Both the position numbers and the translations under genes were made by a program. Shown one piece after another: positions 12,099 through 22,698 of a DNA stretch of 64,000 nucleotides. This DNA comes from Falciphora oryzae. Lineage: Eukaryota; Ascomycota; Sordariomycetes; Magnaporthales; Magnaporthaceae. The notes beneath the pieces were generated by a model. That model made no database searches. It saw only the letters and a list, made by a program, of their open reading frames with translations, and was not told the DNA's origin. Position 1 is the stretch's first letter. Each line of letters opens with the position of its first letter. Where the stretch lies: NCBI GenBank assembly GCA_000733355.1, contig JNVV01000020.1:287743-351742 (forward strand). The letters are read 5' to 3'.

Positions 12099-15000
12099 TT
12101 AGTTATTGCTGCTTTCGTCAACATGTGGCGACACGCAATACGCCACTCCCGCCTGGAGCTCCGGCGAGCACGCCACCAAATTCGTGCCGAGCGACCGGCT
12201 CAGCCGCAGCAGGAGATTGACATCAATGACGTACTCCGTGCAGACGGCGACGCACGTGTCGTCCGCCTTTGCCTCATACCACCTGCCGCAGTACGGCGTC
12301 GTGCCCTCGGGCGGGGCCACGATGACGGACGAGTGCCCGTCCCTGGGCGGGGGCCTCGTGCCGCCGCCGCCCTCGGGGGTGTCGGGCTCGTGGTCGCCGA
12401 GCAGCGGGCCGAGGCAGATGACCGGCCTGTACGAGCGGCTGACGTTCTGCGTCTGCGAGCACTCGAAGCCGACCCAGGGGTTGTGCCGCGCCACGTCGCC
12501 CGGCGACAGGCCTAGCGCCCCGTCGCGCTCGATGCTGGCGCACGTGTCGCTCCCTTTCAGCACGTGGGTCCTGCCGCAGCCGGGCGGGACGCAGAGCCGG
12601 GCGCCCGCGGGGATGGCGTCGTCGGGTGCGCACGAGACGATGCGCGCCTGGTTCGCTAGGAAGGGCGAGGCCGACGGCGTCGCGTGCGCCAGCGCGATGG
12701 CCTCGCACGACTCGCCGTCCCGCGCCGTCGTGTGCCACTCCCCCGTGAGGCAAAAGGTCGGGTCGCGCTCGTCCTCGGGCAGGCTGAGGTCCGGGCGCTT
12801 GACCTCGGTGTCGCCCGAGAGGCCGCACGTCCCGTAGACGTGCTCGAGCTGGCTCTTCCGGAACTCGTCGTACGACGGGTAAGGGGTCCGCTGCACCATG
12901 GCAAGGCGCTCCACGCGGCAGAAGGAGCACAGCTCGGCCCGGGGCATCTCCTCGATGGAGCCCACGGGCGTGAACCGGTCGATGACGTCGTTGCAGTTCT
13001 GGTCCGTCGCCCGGTCCCGCGGGCACGTCTCGTTCCAGCCGGCGTGCATGCGGGCCCCGTGCAGGACGGGAGGGCCGCCGCCGCAGGCCCTCTCGACGCC
13101 CGACACCCAGGCCGCCAGGCTCTGGCCGCAGCTCTCCTGGCGCACGAGCCCCGTGAGCGTGCTGTTGCCCAGCGAGCCGCGGTAGCTGAGGCTTTGGAAG
13201 TCCTCGACTTCCTCGTGGCGCTTGACGAGCGAGGTGAGCGCGGCCCTGCACAGGTCGTCGGCCGGCATGAACTCGACGTCGGCGGGCTCGTACACGCGGA
13301 AGCCGGGGAAGTCGCAGGGCCCGGTCGTCTGCCGCGCGCCGCGGAGCCAGGCCAGCACGGATGCGAGCAGGCCGTTCTGGTTGTCGTCCGCTAGCGTGGG
13401 CCTCGCGTTGTGCGGCGGGGTCAGCTCGACGGTGGCCTTGGTGCAGAGGTTGTACAGCTACACGTCGGCGCTCTGCTCGACCTCGACGGCCCTCCGCTGG
13501 CAGTTGTTGCGCGCCACGCAGCCCTGCCCGTAGTTGCTGAACCAGGCGTACACACTCGCGCTCAGCAGGTAGACCGTCTCCGAGTCGACGATGCGGGCGC
13601 CCCACGCCATCGGGCACAGCCTGCCGCCCGCCCCGCAGCGGTCAAACGACAGGTCGCCGGGGAACAGGCCGGCGGTGTAGGGCGCGGTGCTGTCGGATAT
13701 GGGCTGGAAGTACGGCGTCTCGGACTGCAGGGTGGACACGAGGATGTTGCGGGTGTTGGAGAGCTGGTACTGGTACAGGGTCGCGTGCTCGACGGACGCG
13801 GCCCAGAGGTAGGCGAGCCGGCTCTCGACGAGCATGTCGCGGCCCGTGTACACGTTCAGCTGCTTCCTGTCGGGCGTGTCGAGGTCGTGGTCGGCAGCCC
13901 ACGCCCACACGTTCTCCATATAGGCCGTCGAGCCCTGCGCGAGGCGCACCATGAGGAAGACCGCCTTGCACTGGGGCTTGATGGCGCCCGAGAGCTGCCG
14001 CGGGCGGTTGGACGCCCGGGGCCCGGACCCGACGGCGCCGCCGACGCGGACGTGCGTGTCCCACATGCCGGCGGCGCCCTGGGCTGGCTCCTGCGCGTTC
14101 CGCTGCAGCACGATGGCGCCCGCCGTCGGCCCGGACACGGTGAAGAGCATGTCCTGGATCTCGACGACGCCGACGCCGCCGGGGTTGGCGACGCGGACCA
14201 CGGCGCACGGGCTCCCTCGGCTGCGAACCGCTCGCCCGAGTCCATGATCTGCGACCACGCCTGGCCGACGATGCGCGAGCCGATGGGCACGTGCAGCGTG
14301 TCGGTGACTTTGTAGACGCCGTGCGGGAAGTGCACGACGCTTGACGTGTTGGCCGCCCCGCCCAGGATGGCGTTGAGCACGGCCGTGTCGTCCGTGACGC
14401 CGTCGCCCTTGGCACCCAGGGCCTTGGCGTTCATGACGTCGAGGACGTCGACGTGGGCGTCGTAGGAGACGACGTTTTGGGGGAGGAAGCTGGTGGGCTT
14501 TTCGGGGCTGGGGTTGGACTCGACGGCGATGGGGTCGACGAGCGCGAGGGAGCCGACCGTCTGCTCGTTGGGATTCCACTGCGGGCGGGGTGTGTGTTCT
14601 GATCAGCCTTCTGGCCCCCACTGACGGGAAAGCTTGGGTGATGCTGCTGACGGCGTCGAGAAGAAAACTTACCCCCACGATACTCAGGCCCTTGCCGCAG
14701 CCCTCGATGAAAGTCGTGCATGGTCTAGGCCTGGTCCCGGTGGGCGGTCGCGCAGCAGACGAAGGCGAGGTGGTCACTCGTGAACTGCTGGTCGCCAAAG
14801 TAGGCACTGCCGCAGTGTCAGTTAACCATACGATGTCGTCGATGCCATGCCATGCTAGGCCACATGGCAAAGAGGGACGGACTGGTTGTGCGGCTCTCAC
14901 CCAAAGTTACCGCCCGCAAAAGTGAGGCCGGCCATAAAGCCGCCAGAGCCATTCTCCATGTAAATTCTTTAGACAAAGGCACAAAGGGCATGTGTCTCAG

Positions 15001-16188
15001 CTTGTCAAAAATCACTGAGAGAGGCTGGGGGCATGGGCAGAGAGGAAGTAGGCGGAAGAAGTGCCTGCTGGGTATTGTGGGGCACGTCCGAGTTGAAGAG
15101 CATGTAAAACTCAATGTTCTCGAGGGACGTGGCCTGCGAGACCTGCCAGTGTATGCCGCAGACGTACAGGGTCGGATCGGTGAGGCGGATGTCGATCCTG
15201 AAGTTGCGGACGCTCCGGAGGAAGTTGGCCGTGTTGAGGTACCAGCCCTCGCCGTTGGACATATAGGGCGAGCTGGTGATGACGCCGAGGCCGACGAAGC
15301 TCGAGGCCGCGAGGATGGTGGATACGTTGTTGGGTTAAAAAGGGGGCGGCGGCCAGGGTGGTGGGGTGGTGGTCAGTCCATACGGCAGTTCTATTTCTCC
15401 AGATAAGGAAGAGGGGAGAAGGGGATGGAGGATAATACACGTCGCCGAGAAACTGCGTGTTGTAGTACTGGATGATGGAGGGCTGACGAGGTACGTCCCC
15501 GAGGGAAAGTATACGACGGCCGGGACGACGGTGCCAGTGCCGCAGTCGGGGCCGCACCTCTGGCCGTCAGATATGGCGAGGTTGATGGCGGCCGTGTCGT
15601 CCGTCCTGCCGTCCCCAACCGCGCCGTAGTCCTTGACGTTGCGCCAGACCTGGAGGTAGGGGTCAAGTCAGCCGGTAGCCTCTCATCAGCCGTTGAACTA
15701 ATATGAGATGGAGCGGGAGAGGGAGCTTGCCTTGTAGCCCGAGGCCAGCACAAAGGGGGCGGAACCGAGCTGCTCCTGCTGGGCCATCCACCACGTCTCG
15801 GAGGGCATGGCCAGGACCGATTCAGCCTGCTGGTGGCCGGCGCGCAGCCGGGAGAAGCCCTCCCCGACGCCGAAGCCACCAAGACGACCGTGGGGTCTCT
15901 GCTGCTGGGGCGGTGCGTTGGTGTCGTTGACCTCGCGGTGGCGGTACTTTCGGCGGCCTCGCGGGCGAGCTCCGCGTGGTTGCCCTCTGGGACCTGGGGC
16001 GTGCCCTCTGCCATGCGGGCGGCGGCCTCGGCCAACTCGGCCGAGGTGGAGTACGGGGACGACGAGGAGGGGAAGCGCAACAGCTGGGGGTAGGGGGCCA
16101 GTGAAGCTTGGGACAGGGAGAAGGCAGTGAGACAAAGAAGGAGAAGAAGGAGTGAACCGCCGCCACTGGTTGGAGAGCGGAGAGGCAT
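12099..16188 (-). pseudogene. Degraded GH55 beta-1,3-glucanase with C-terminal LysM-like region
   Basis: Read leftward from 16188, it has a signal peptide, then two halves of a GH55/pectate-lyase-3 fold (DYGAVGDG and DDTAAIN near 15.6 kb; GDGVTDD near 14.4 kb), then from about 13.46 kb a Cys-rich region with degenerate LysM-like units (CLTGEWHTT, GRTHVLKGSDTC, YCGRWYEAKADDTC) ending at 12099. It is broken in many places: frame changes near 15947 (shortened A run), 15480, 14708 (lengthened T run) and 14214; in-frame TAG at 14725-14727 and 13458-13460 where tryptophan would fit; a GC-AG intron at 15650-15730; and no usable acceptor near 15335 or donor near 15070. Coding-quality sequence continues in frame after each TAG, so this was one long gene. 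GH55 enzymes cut beta-1,3-glucan outside the cell and LysM binds chitin or chitooligomers. It is divergent from the chitinase remnant next door. Confidence 0.75.
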
Positions 16189-16512
16189 GGTCGAGACTGT
16201 GGGCTTGAGACGAAGAGAGCGTGGATGATGTTATGTTGAGAGGAGCCCTTGACGGTAGCAAGCCAAAAGGAACGAAGAGACAGAAGTAGGCAGGGTCGGC
16301 TTTCCAGGGATTATTTTTCCTTATATCACTAACGGCATACTGCTATCATGCACTGCAGGAGGTGGCTCAGTTGTCGTCGCCGAGGATTACTCTCTCAGCC
16401 CAGTGCTGTCCCACTCACTCACTTACACTCGACGTGACCCTTGGAGCCTGGGCGCGGGTCTCGGGGACACATTTTCCCCTTGTCTCGTCTCCGCACCCGC
16501 ATTTTCCCCGCC
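16189..16512. other. Divergent intergenic region between the GH55-LysM and chitinase remnants
   Basis: About 320 bp separate the start of the leftward GH55-LysM remnant from the first recognisable chitin-binding module of the rightward chitinase remnant. It would contain a shared bidirectional promoter and the lost first exon (signal peptide) of the chitinase. I could not find an intact signal peptide here. Confidence 0.5.
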
Positions 16513-19500
16513 ATCGAGTGCAGCAGGACGCGGCTGTGCAAGGCGGGCTGCTGCTCCCAGCACAACTTCTGCGGCGAGTCGGCCAAGCACTGCGGCGCCG
16601 GGTGCTAGAGCACCTGCGACTGGACGCCGCCGGCGCCCGAGTGCGATGCCGACAAGCCGTGCGCGCAGGGCTGCTGCTCAAAGTTTGGGCACTGCAGCTA
16701 CGGAAAAGACTGAGAGTCGCAGGGGCGGCAGCTTCTTCTCTCCCCCTTCCCATCAGGTCTTGGGTGCTGATGTCGGGACTGTCTAGTCTGTTCCAAGGAC
16801 AACTGCGTCAACAACTGCGATCGCAAGGGCGACTGTGACCCGGGCACGTACGGAAAAGAATGGGCCAAGTTTGAAAAGTGCTCCCTGAACGGCAAGAATT
16901 TTCCTTTCTGACCCGGTTCTTTTCTGCTGGTGCATATTCTGCATCTTCTTTCCCCATGGCCCAGGCATGACATCTCTCCCCGTTCTCGGCTGACCAGCTC
17001 GCAGTCTGCTGCTCCAAGCACGGCTTCTGCGGCACCACGGATCGGCTCTGCGGTAACAACAAGCCCAAAGGCCGAGCTGCAGCGTCAACAAGCAGGCGCT
17101 CCACCACGTCGTCTGCTACTACGAGGGATGGGCCCCCGGCCGGCCGTGCCACCGCTTCTTCCCCGAGCAGGTACCCCGGGGCGTCTACACGCACCTCAAC
17201 TTCGCCTTTGCCACCATCAACCCGGAGACGCTCGAGCTCCAGCCCGGGTCGACGGGCGACGTTGCCCTGTACGAGCGCCTCAACACGCTCAAGCTGTCGG
17301 ACCCGAACCTGCACACGTACATCGCCGTGGGCGGCTGGACCTTCAACGACCCGGGCCCGACGCACACCGCGTTCAGCAGCGTCGCCCGCAGCACCGAGAA
17401 CCAGGACGAGTTCATCCGGTCCGCCGTCCGGTTCCTCCAAAAGTACAACTTTGACGGCATCGACCTGGACCGGGAGTACCTCGGCGCGGATGACCGGGGC
17501 GGCCGCGACAAGGATTTTAAAAACTTTGTAACGTTTTCGCACCGGCTGAAGCAGGCCCTCAAGACCACCAGCCGCGCCGGCTGCTCCATCACCGTCCCGG
17601 CCTCGTTCTGGTACCTCCGGCACTTTGACCTCAAGGGGCTGGAGCCCCACGTTGACTTCTTCAACATGTGAGTGGTGTCCCCATCTGCCTTGGCCCCTGA
17701 GATTTCAAAGACGGATGAACAACAGTCTGCTGGCCCCCTTTCCCCCTTTTCAGTATGGGCTACGACCTCCACGGGACGTGGGACATGGGCAACCAGTGGA
17801 CGGGCCCCTACCTCAACGCGCACACGAACCCGACCGAGCTCAGGGACTCGATGGACCTCTTCTGGCGCAACGACATCGCGCCGTCCAATATCGTGTTCGG
17901 CACGGGCTACTACGGCCGCGCCTTCGCCGCCAGCAACCCGTCGTGCATGGCCCTCGGGTGCGAGTAGCGTCGGGCGCGCCGAAGCAGGCCTGCAGCGGCG
18001 AGGTGAGCGTCATGCTCAACAGCGAGATCATGGACGTCATCAAGCAGACGGGCGCCAGGCCGGCCCTGCACGAGAAGGAGGCGGTCAAGTCGCTTTCCTT
18101 TGGTTGGCAGCAACTGGGTCGCCTACGACGACGAGGAGACGCTCGCTGCGCCTGGGCGGCATCATGGTCTGGGCCGTCTCGCATGACGTGCCCGACGCGC
18201 GCTTCTCCCGGCCAGTGGCCCTCGGGTCCTCGACCGACGGCTACGACCAGAAAACGACGGTGCGCCACCAGTGCAAGTGGACAAACTGCATGGAGGGCTG
18301 CCCCGGCGGCTGGCACCACGTCTCCCGCCGCTCCGGCGAGGTCATGGCCAACAACCATGGGTGCGAGGGCTACGGCACTCGCTGGCTCTGCTGCCCCTCG
18401 GGGCCACCGGCTGGGACGGCCCCAGCTGCGGCTGGCACGGGCACAACAACGGCCGGCGCAGCCACCAGGACACCGGGACCATGCCCGTCTTCGAGATGGG
18501 GTCCAACAGCCAGCACTGCCGCAGCAGGAACTCGTACCAGGTCGCCGCCTACACGTGGTCGTCCGAGGCCGTCAAGGCCCACCGCACCTACGCCTGGTCC
18601 TGGGACTTCCCCAACCGCGCCGGCGGCGAGGGCCGGTGCACGAGCGGCGCCAGCGAGCTCTCCAGCTCGTCGAGCGGCAGCGGCGACGCCTTCTGCAAGG
18701 GGGACTCGTGCCGCAAGCACTGCCGCTGCGACGCCCAGAAGGACGCGCTCTGGGAGAACTGCGAGTGGTCCGAGAACGCGGGCGTTGTCCCGGCCGGCAA
18801 GACGCCGCCGGCGCTCGACCACGGGGGCGGCTCGTGCAGGAAGGGCGCGCGCGCGCGGTGCTGCGACGTCGGGTACAAGACGGCCGAGAAGCGGTACAAC
18901 GACGAGGACGAGGAGTTCGACTACCACCTCAACTACTTCATCGAGAAGGGCGCAAAGTGCGTGACGGACAGCGCCGAGGACGGCCAGCTGTATCGCGCAG
19001 GAGTACCTGGAGACCAAGATCAAGGACCTGGTGTACGGCACGGCCGACGAGCCGACGACGGACGTGTGGAGGTCGCGCGTCGTCCTCAAGCACAGGCACC
19101 TCGGCCAGGTGCCCATTGGGAGCGGCAGTGGAGCCGGGCCATCGGCTACGGCTCGTCCGGGTGCTGGGACTACGACGTCGAGCTGCAGCAGGGCCGGAGC
19201 CGCACCAGCCGCGGCGGCCTCGTCACCGAACGCGTGCTCGAGCTGCAGACGCTCGCCCAGTCCATCCGCAGCACCGTCACGGGCCGCATGCGGTCCGGCG
19301 CCAAACTTCAGCTCCCCGGGCTCCGTCGACCTGCGCGTCTGGGAGGACCTCGGCGACCGGCCGTACGTGCCGCCGCTGATGCCCATCAACGGCCAGAGCA
19401 CGCCGTCCGGGCGCATGTGGAACGCCTTTGGCCACAAGCGGAACACGGAGCCCTTCGTGCCCGCCGACGCGGGCCTGAACCAAGTCAAGCGCCGCATGTG

Positions 19501-19551
19501 GACGGGCACCACCCTCCGCGGCAGCCATGTGGCTCTAATGTCGTATTGTGA
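16513..19551 (+). pseudogene. Degraded CBM18-GH18 subgroup-C (killer-toxin-like) chitinase
   Basis: Hevein-type chitin-binding modules come first (CKAGCCSQHNFCG at about 16.54 kb, CAQGCCSKFGHC, then VCCSKHGFCG at 17.0 kb). A GH18 barrel follows with THLNFAFATI, the catalytic-strand motif DGIDLDREY at 17453-17479 (Arg replaces the usual Trp, the catalytic Glu is kept), and a long Cys-rich C-terminal region. This order is that of fungal subgroup-C chitinases, which resemble the chitinase-like subunit of yeast killer toxins. The copy is broken: in-frame TAG at 16606-16608; a lost donor near 16713; a GC-AG intron at 16892-17004; frame changes near 17068, 17965, 18105, 18400, 18990, 19115 and 19290; and a small deletion near 18150. 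One intact intron remains (17668-17753). No signal-peptide exon was found. A functional product is not expected. The parts are described, not rebuilt. Confidence 0.8.
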
Positions 19552-19571
19552 CAATAAATGGGGTGCCACCG

Positions 19572-20167
19572 TCACCTGGTCTTTTCTCCGCACAGCTCCT
19601 CCAGCCACGGCCAGCCGACGACCTCGTCTTCCGGGTTCTTGCAAAATCCCCACTCCCGCTCTCCGTACCCCGGAAAGCGCTCGCGATCGCTCCCCTCGAC
19701 GTCCACCTCGCCGACGGCGCAGTTCTGCAGCCAGAGGAAGACGTCGAAAAAGTCCAGCAGGCGAATCCGCCTGCAGTCGTCAGAGGGCCCGTCGACCTCC
19801 TCCCCATCGTGGTCGCACCCGGGCGCGCGTCATCGCGGCCATCCCGTCCTCGGCGGGCGCCGCGGCCAGGTGGTCGATGGCCTCGCGGTCGAGCTCGATC
19901 AGGACGAGGGCCAGGCGCCGGACGGCCGCGACGGCGCGGGCGAACTTGGCGTCGTCGTCGTAGCCCGTGCGCAGCATGGTGTAGCCCCAGCACCTGTCGT
20001 GCTGGTATTCCATGCACTTGGAGCCTGACCCGGCAAGGGGGTCAATCCATCGCGTCCAGAAGCGGCGGCGGGTGTTGCCTGGACGGTTTGGCTTCTGGCA
20101 CGTTGCTGAAGAAGTCGAAGGCGCTACTGTCCGCAGGCTCTGCGCGCTCGGGGTCGGATGATAACAT
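19572..20167 (-). pseudogene. Frameshifted unidentified gene beside the chitinase remnant
   Basis: Three protein-like segments lie in three different frames on the - strand: from ATG 20167 (MLSSDPERAEPADSS..), through a middle part with RRRFWTRWIDP and YQHDRCWGYTMLRT, to a last part with RIRLLDFFDVFLWLQNC and WPWLEELCGEKTR ending in TGA at 19572. The frame changes fall near 20060 and 19825. Composition (many W, C, R and D/E pairs) is that of a real globular protein and not a shadow frame. I recall similar uncharacterised proteins in ascomycetes but cannot name a family. It is convergent with the chitinase remnant and shares its decayed state. Confidence 0.6.
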
Positions 20168-22698
20168 GGTCTTCTTTTGGCTGTTGGCGGGCGGAAGGAA
20201 AGCCACAGGATGGGGTAATGCTGGGGGATTCTAGCAGCTAGGTTGCCTACTAGTGTTTGTTGGCATCCCGCTTGCCTGCCAATGTTTTCTCCTCAAGGAT
20301 TCGATCTTTGGCACATGAGCAAAAGTTGATTACTAAGTTTTCCCGATGCATCCTAATCTTTCTCCCACTCATCCCAAATGCAACCTGTTCGTTATTGTTA
20401 GATATTGTCATTTCCACACCCGTTGTTTGGCTTTTTGGGCAGGCCGCTAAATTGTGCCCTGTTTGGAGAAGGAAAATCCCCGGTCTGTTGCGCATGACGG
20501 ACCTGGCGCGTGCCGAGACCGGGAGGCACCCGGAGTTCGCATGGCTGGGCGGGTGTGAGGCTAAGAATCGAGGCTAGCGTAAACAGTCTGGTGCTTGCTT
20601 TTCAGGGGGCGGCGCATGCCTGCAGAGGAGGATCAAGATTCGAGGTATTGACCGGGGTCGGATTGCACGCGCCGAAGCGCTTTCGAGCTTATGTCCATCC
20701 CTCGAAATCGTCAGCCAGAAAAGCCAGGTAATCTGCAAGTATTGATCCTCGAAACAGTATGCTCCGAGATGCTCGGATCAGCAGCAATTGTCTCTCGTCC
20801 ACGCCTGGGTTTCTTTCTTCCTCAATTTACCCCGAAACGGAGCAACTGCTGGCTCAATAGACGATGTGCTCTAGATCTACCTGCCGGCGGCTCGCCCAAA
20901 GGCATCGAAGTCAAACATCTGCATCATTCGGCTCAATCCGAAATGGATGTGTGTAGGTATCTAAGAGGGGAAACAAGGAGGAAAAGAACCAACTCTAAAT
21001 CTGCCCCTTATCCATCCCATCAACCACTTCTCGATCGCGCCCCTCTATCCGACCTCGCGAGGCGTAGTCTACCTCTGTCAACCCTTCCTTGGGACATGCC
21101 AGCCCTTTTCCCTCGGCCCAGCCCACCCAACCAAGGAGCACAAAGCCAAAAAAAAAAAAAAAAAAAAAAAAAAAGCTCGGCCCAGGCTGAACCCGCGTTC
21201 GTTACAGTGGAGGCGTGCGTGTCTGAACTTAATGACGGGATGACGGGGGGAGGGAACCCTCTCAGCTCAATAAGCTTGAAGTAAAAAAGAAAAAAATTTG
21301 CTCGGCATTAGAAACCGCAGGGGCACGCCCTCGACATTTCTTCGGACGAGGTACAGCACCGAGTGGCTGTGGTTGTGGTGGTAGCGGTCACGCACAGAAA
21401 AGAAGAACCAAGCAGGGGTGAGCGCCTGAGACACACTCCGAGGCAGATCATTTGGCCCGGCGGCCCGACCGCTTGGCAGGTTTTGGCTTAAAGATGAGGG
21501 TCTATTCGACGATCGCTCGCTCGGCTACGGCAAATGGGGGGTGGTGGTACTTTGGTCCGTGCTCTCTCATGCCCCCGGTTTGTCTTCCCTGTGCTGGAGA
21601 TGATGGCATCGTCGGCTTTGCCGCACCAGCTGAAAAGCGTACATGGAAATCTGCATGCGCGCATTGTTTCGGACTTCCAAGTCAGCTAGGCCTCAGCAAG
21701 GTTGCACGTTTCCCCTAGGCGGCACTTCAAACCTAGAACTGGACACGAGGTTAGATACCCTAGGGGAGGAGCTGAACCAGGGGACAGGACACCGCCTTGG
21801 AGATATGGCAGTGGCCAACGACATCCGAGATACAAGCAAAAGAGAAAAAACACCAAGTAAAAAAAATACGGAATTTCTTTGGTCCGTCCTCTTCGTCTAC
21901 TAGATAACCATTTAATACAACTAGGAAAAGAAATAGGTGGTACCGCCAGACTGTTGCTATGCCGTGCCCTCCACCCCTCCCCATCCAGCAAAAAAAGAAA
22001 AGGAAGCATTTTCCTCCCAAAGATGAACAGCGAGTGAATCACAACAAGTTCAAACTTGCCAATTAAGCAACAATAAAAAAAAATGAAACATCAGCCACAG
22101 TGATGAGGATGGGGACGTGGTATATAGAAGCGGTCGTGGTTTTTTCTTGGTCTTGCGGCAAAAAGATGACAACAAAAGTAGACGCACAAACACACACAAC
22201 ACCCGCCGAAGAGAGGAGAAAAGTCCCGACAACCCACACTGGGTGATAGAAGAAGAGAGAAAGGTGGAAACAATCATGGAAGGAATGCTGACAGAGCTCT
22301 GAACACCGGTTTGACAAAACCCATGCACGGAGACGAGGAAAAGAGGGAAAAAATCCCTGACGTCGAGGCGCTTTCCCGGGGAGGTAGATGATAGGCGGGG
22401 ACGGCACTCCTTGAACAGGATGCTGTCAAAAGAGAGTATCATCCGCCCCCGGTTCCGCCGCCCCAGGAACCGAGCCTAGCCCAACCTTTCTTCCAAGTCG
22501 CCAGGGTAAAAAAATCTTTCTTGTCCAGTTCTCTCTCGCCTCGTGCACAGGCCCACCCCTTTTCAACAAGGAGAGGCGAGGGGTGTGGTGGGGTGCAGAC
22601 CTCCGGTTGCGGGGTGGAGGGCAACATGGAAACCACGGCTTGGTGTCCGGCAGCGGTGAGAAGAAAGGAGAGGCATCAAGTGTGCGAGAGGCAGAGTC
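20168..22698. other. Intergenic region with a 27-bp poly(A) run
   Basis: No gene is recognised on either strand. A run of 27 A lies at 21148-21174. The right end (about 22050-22698) should contain the 3' untranslated end of the leftward Asn/Gly-repeat gene. Confidence 0.55.
21148..21174. repeat. 27-bp poly(A) run
   Basis: An uninterrupted A run in the intergenic region between the decayed chitinase block and the Asn/Gly-repeat gene. Confidence 0.9.

Noticed and set aside
12684..13394. 236-residue + strand frame over the LysM-like region
   Set aside because: Antisense shadow; the - strand contains the cysteine spacing and LysM-like motifs.
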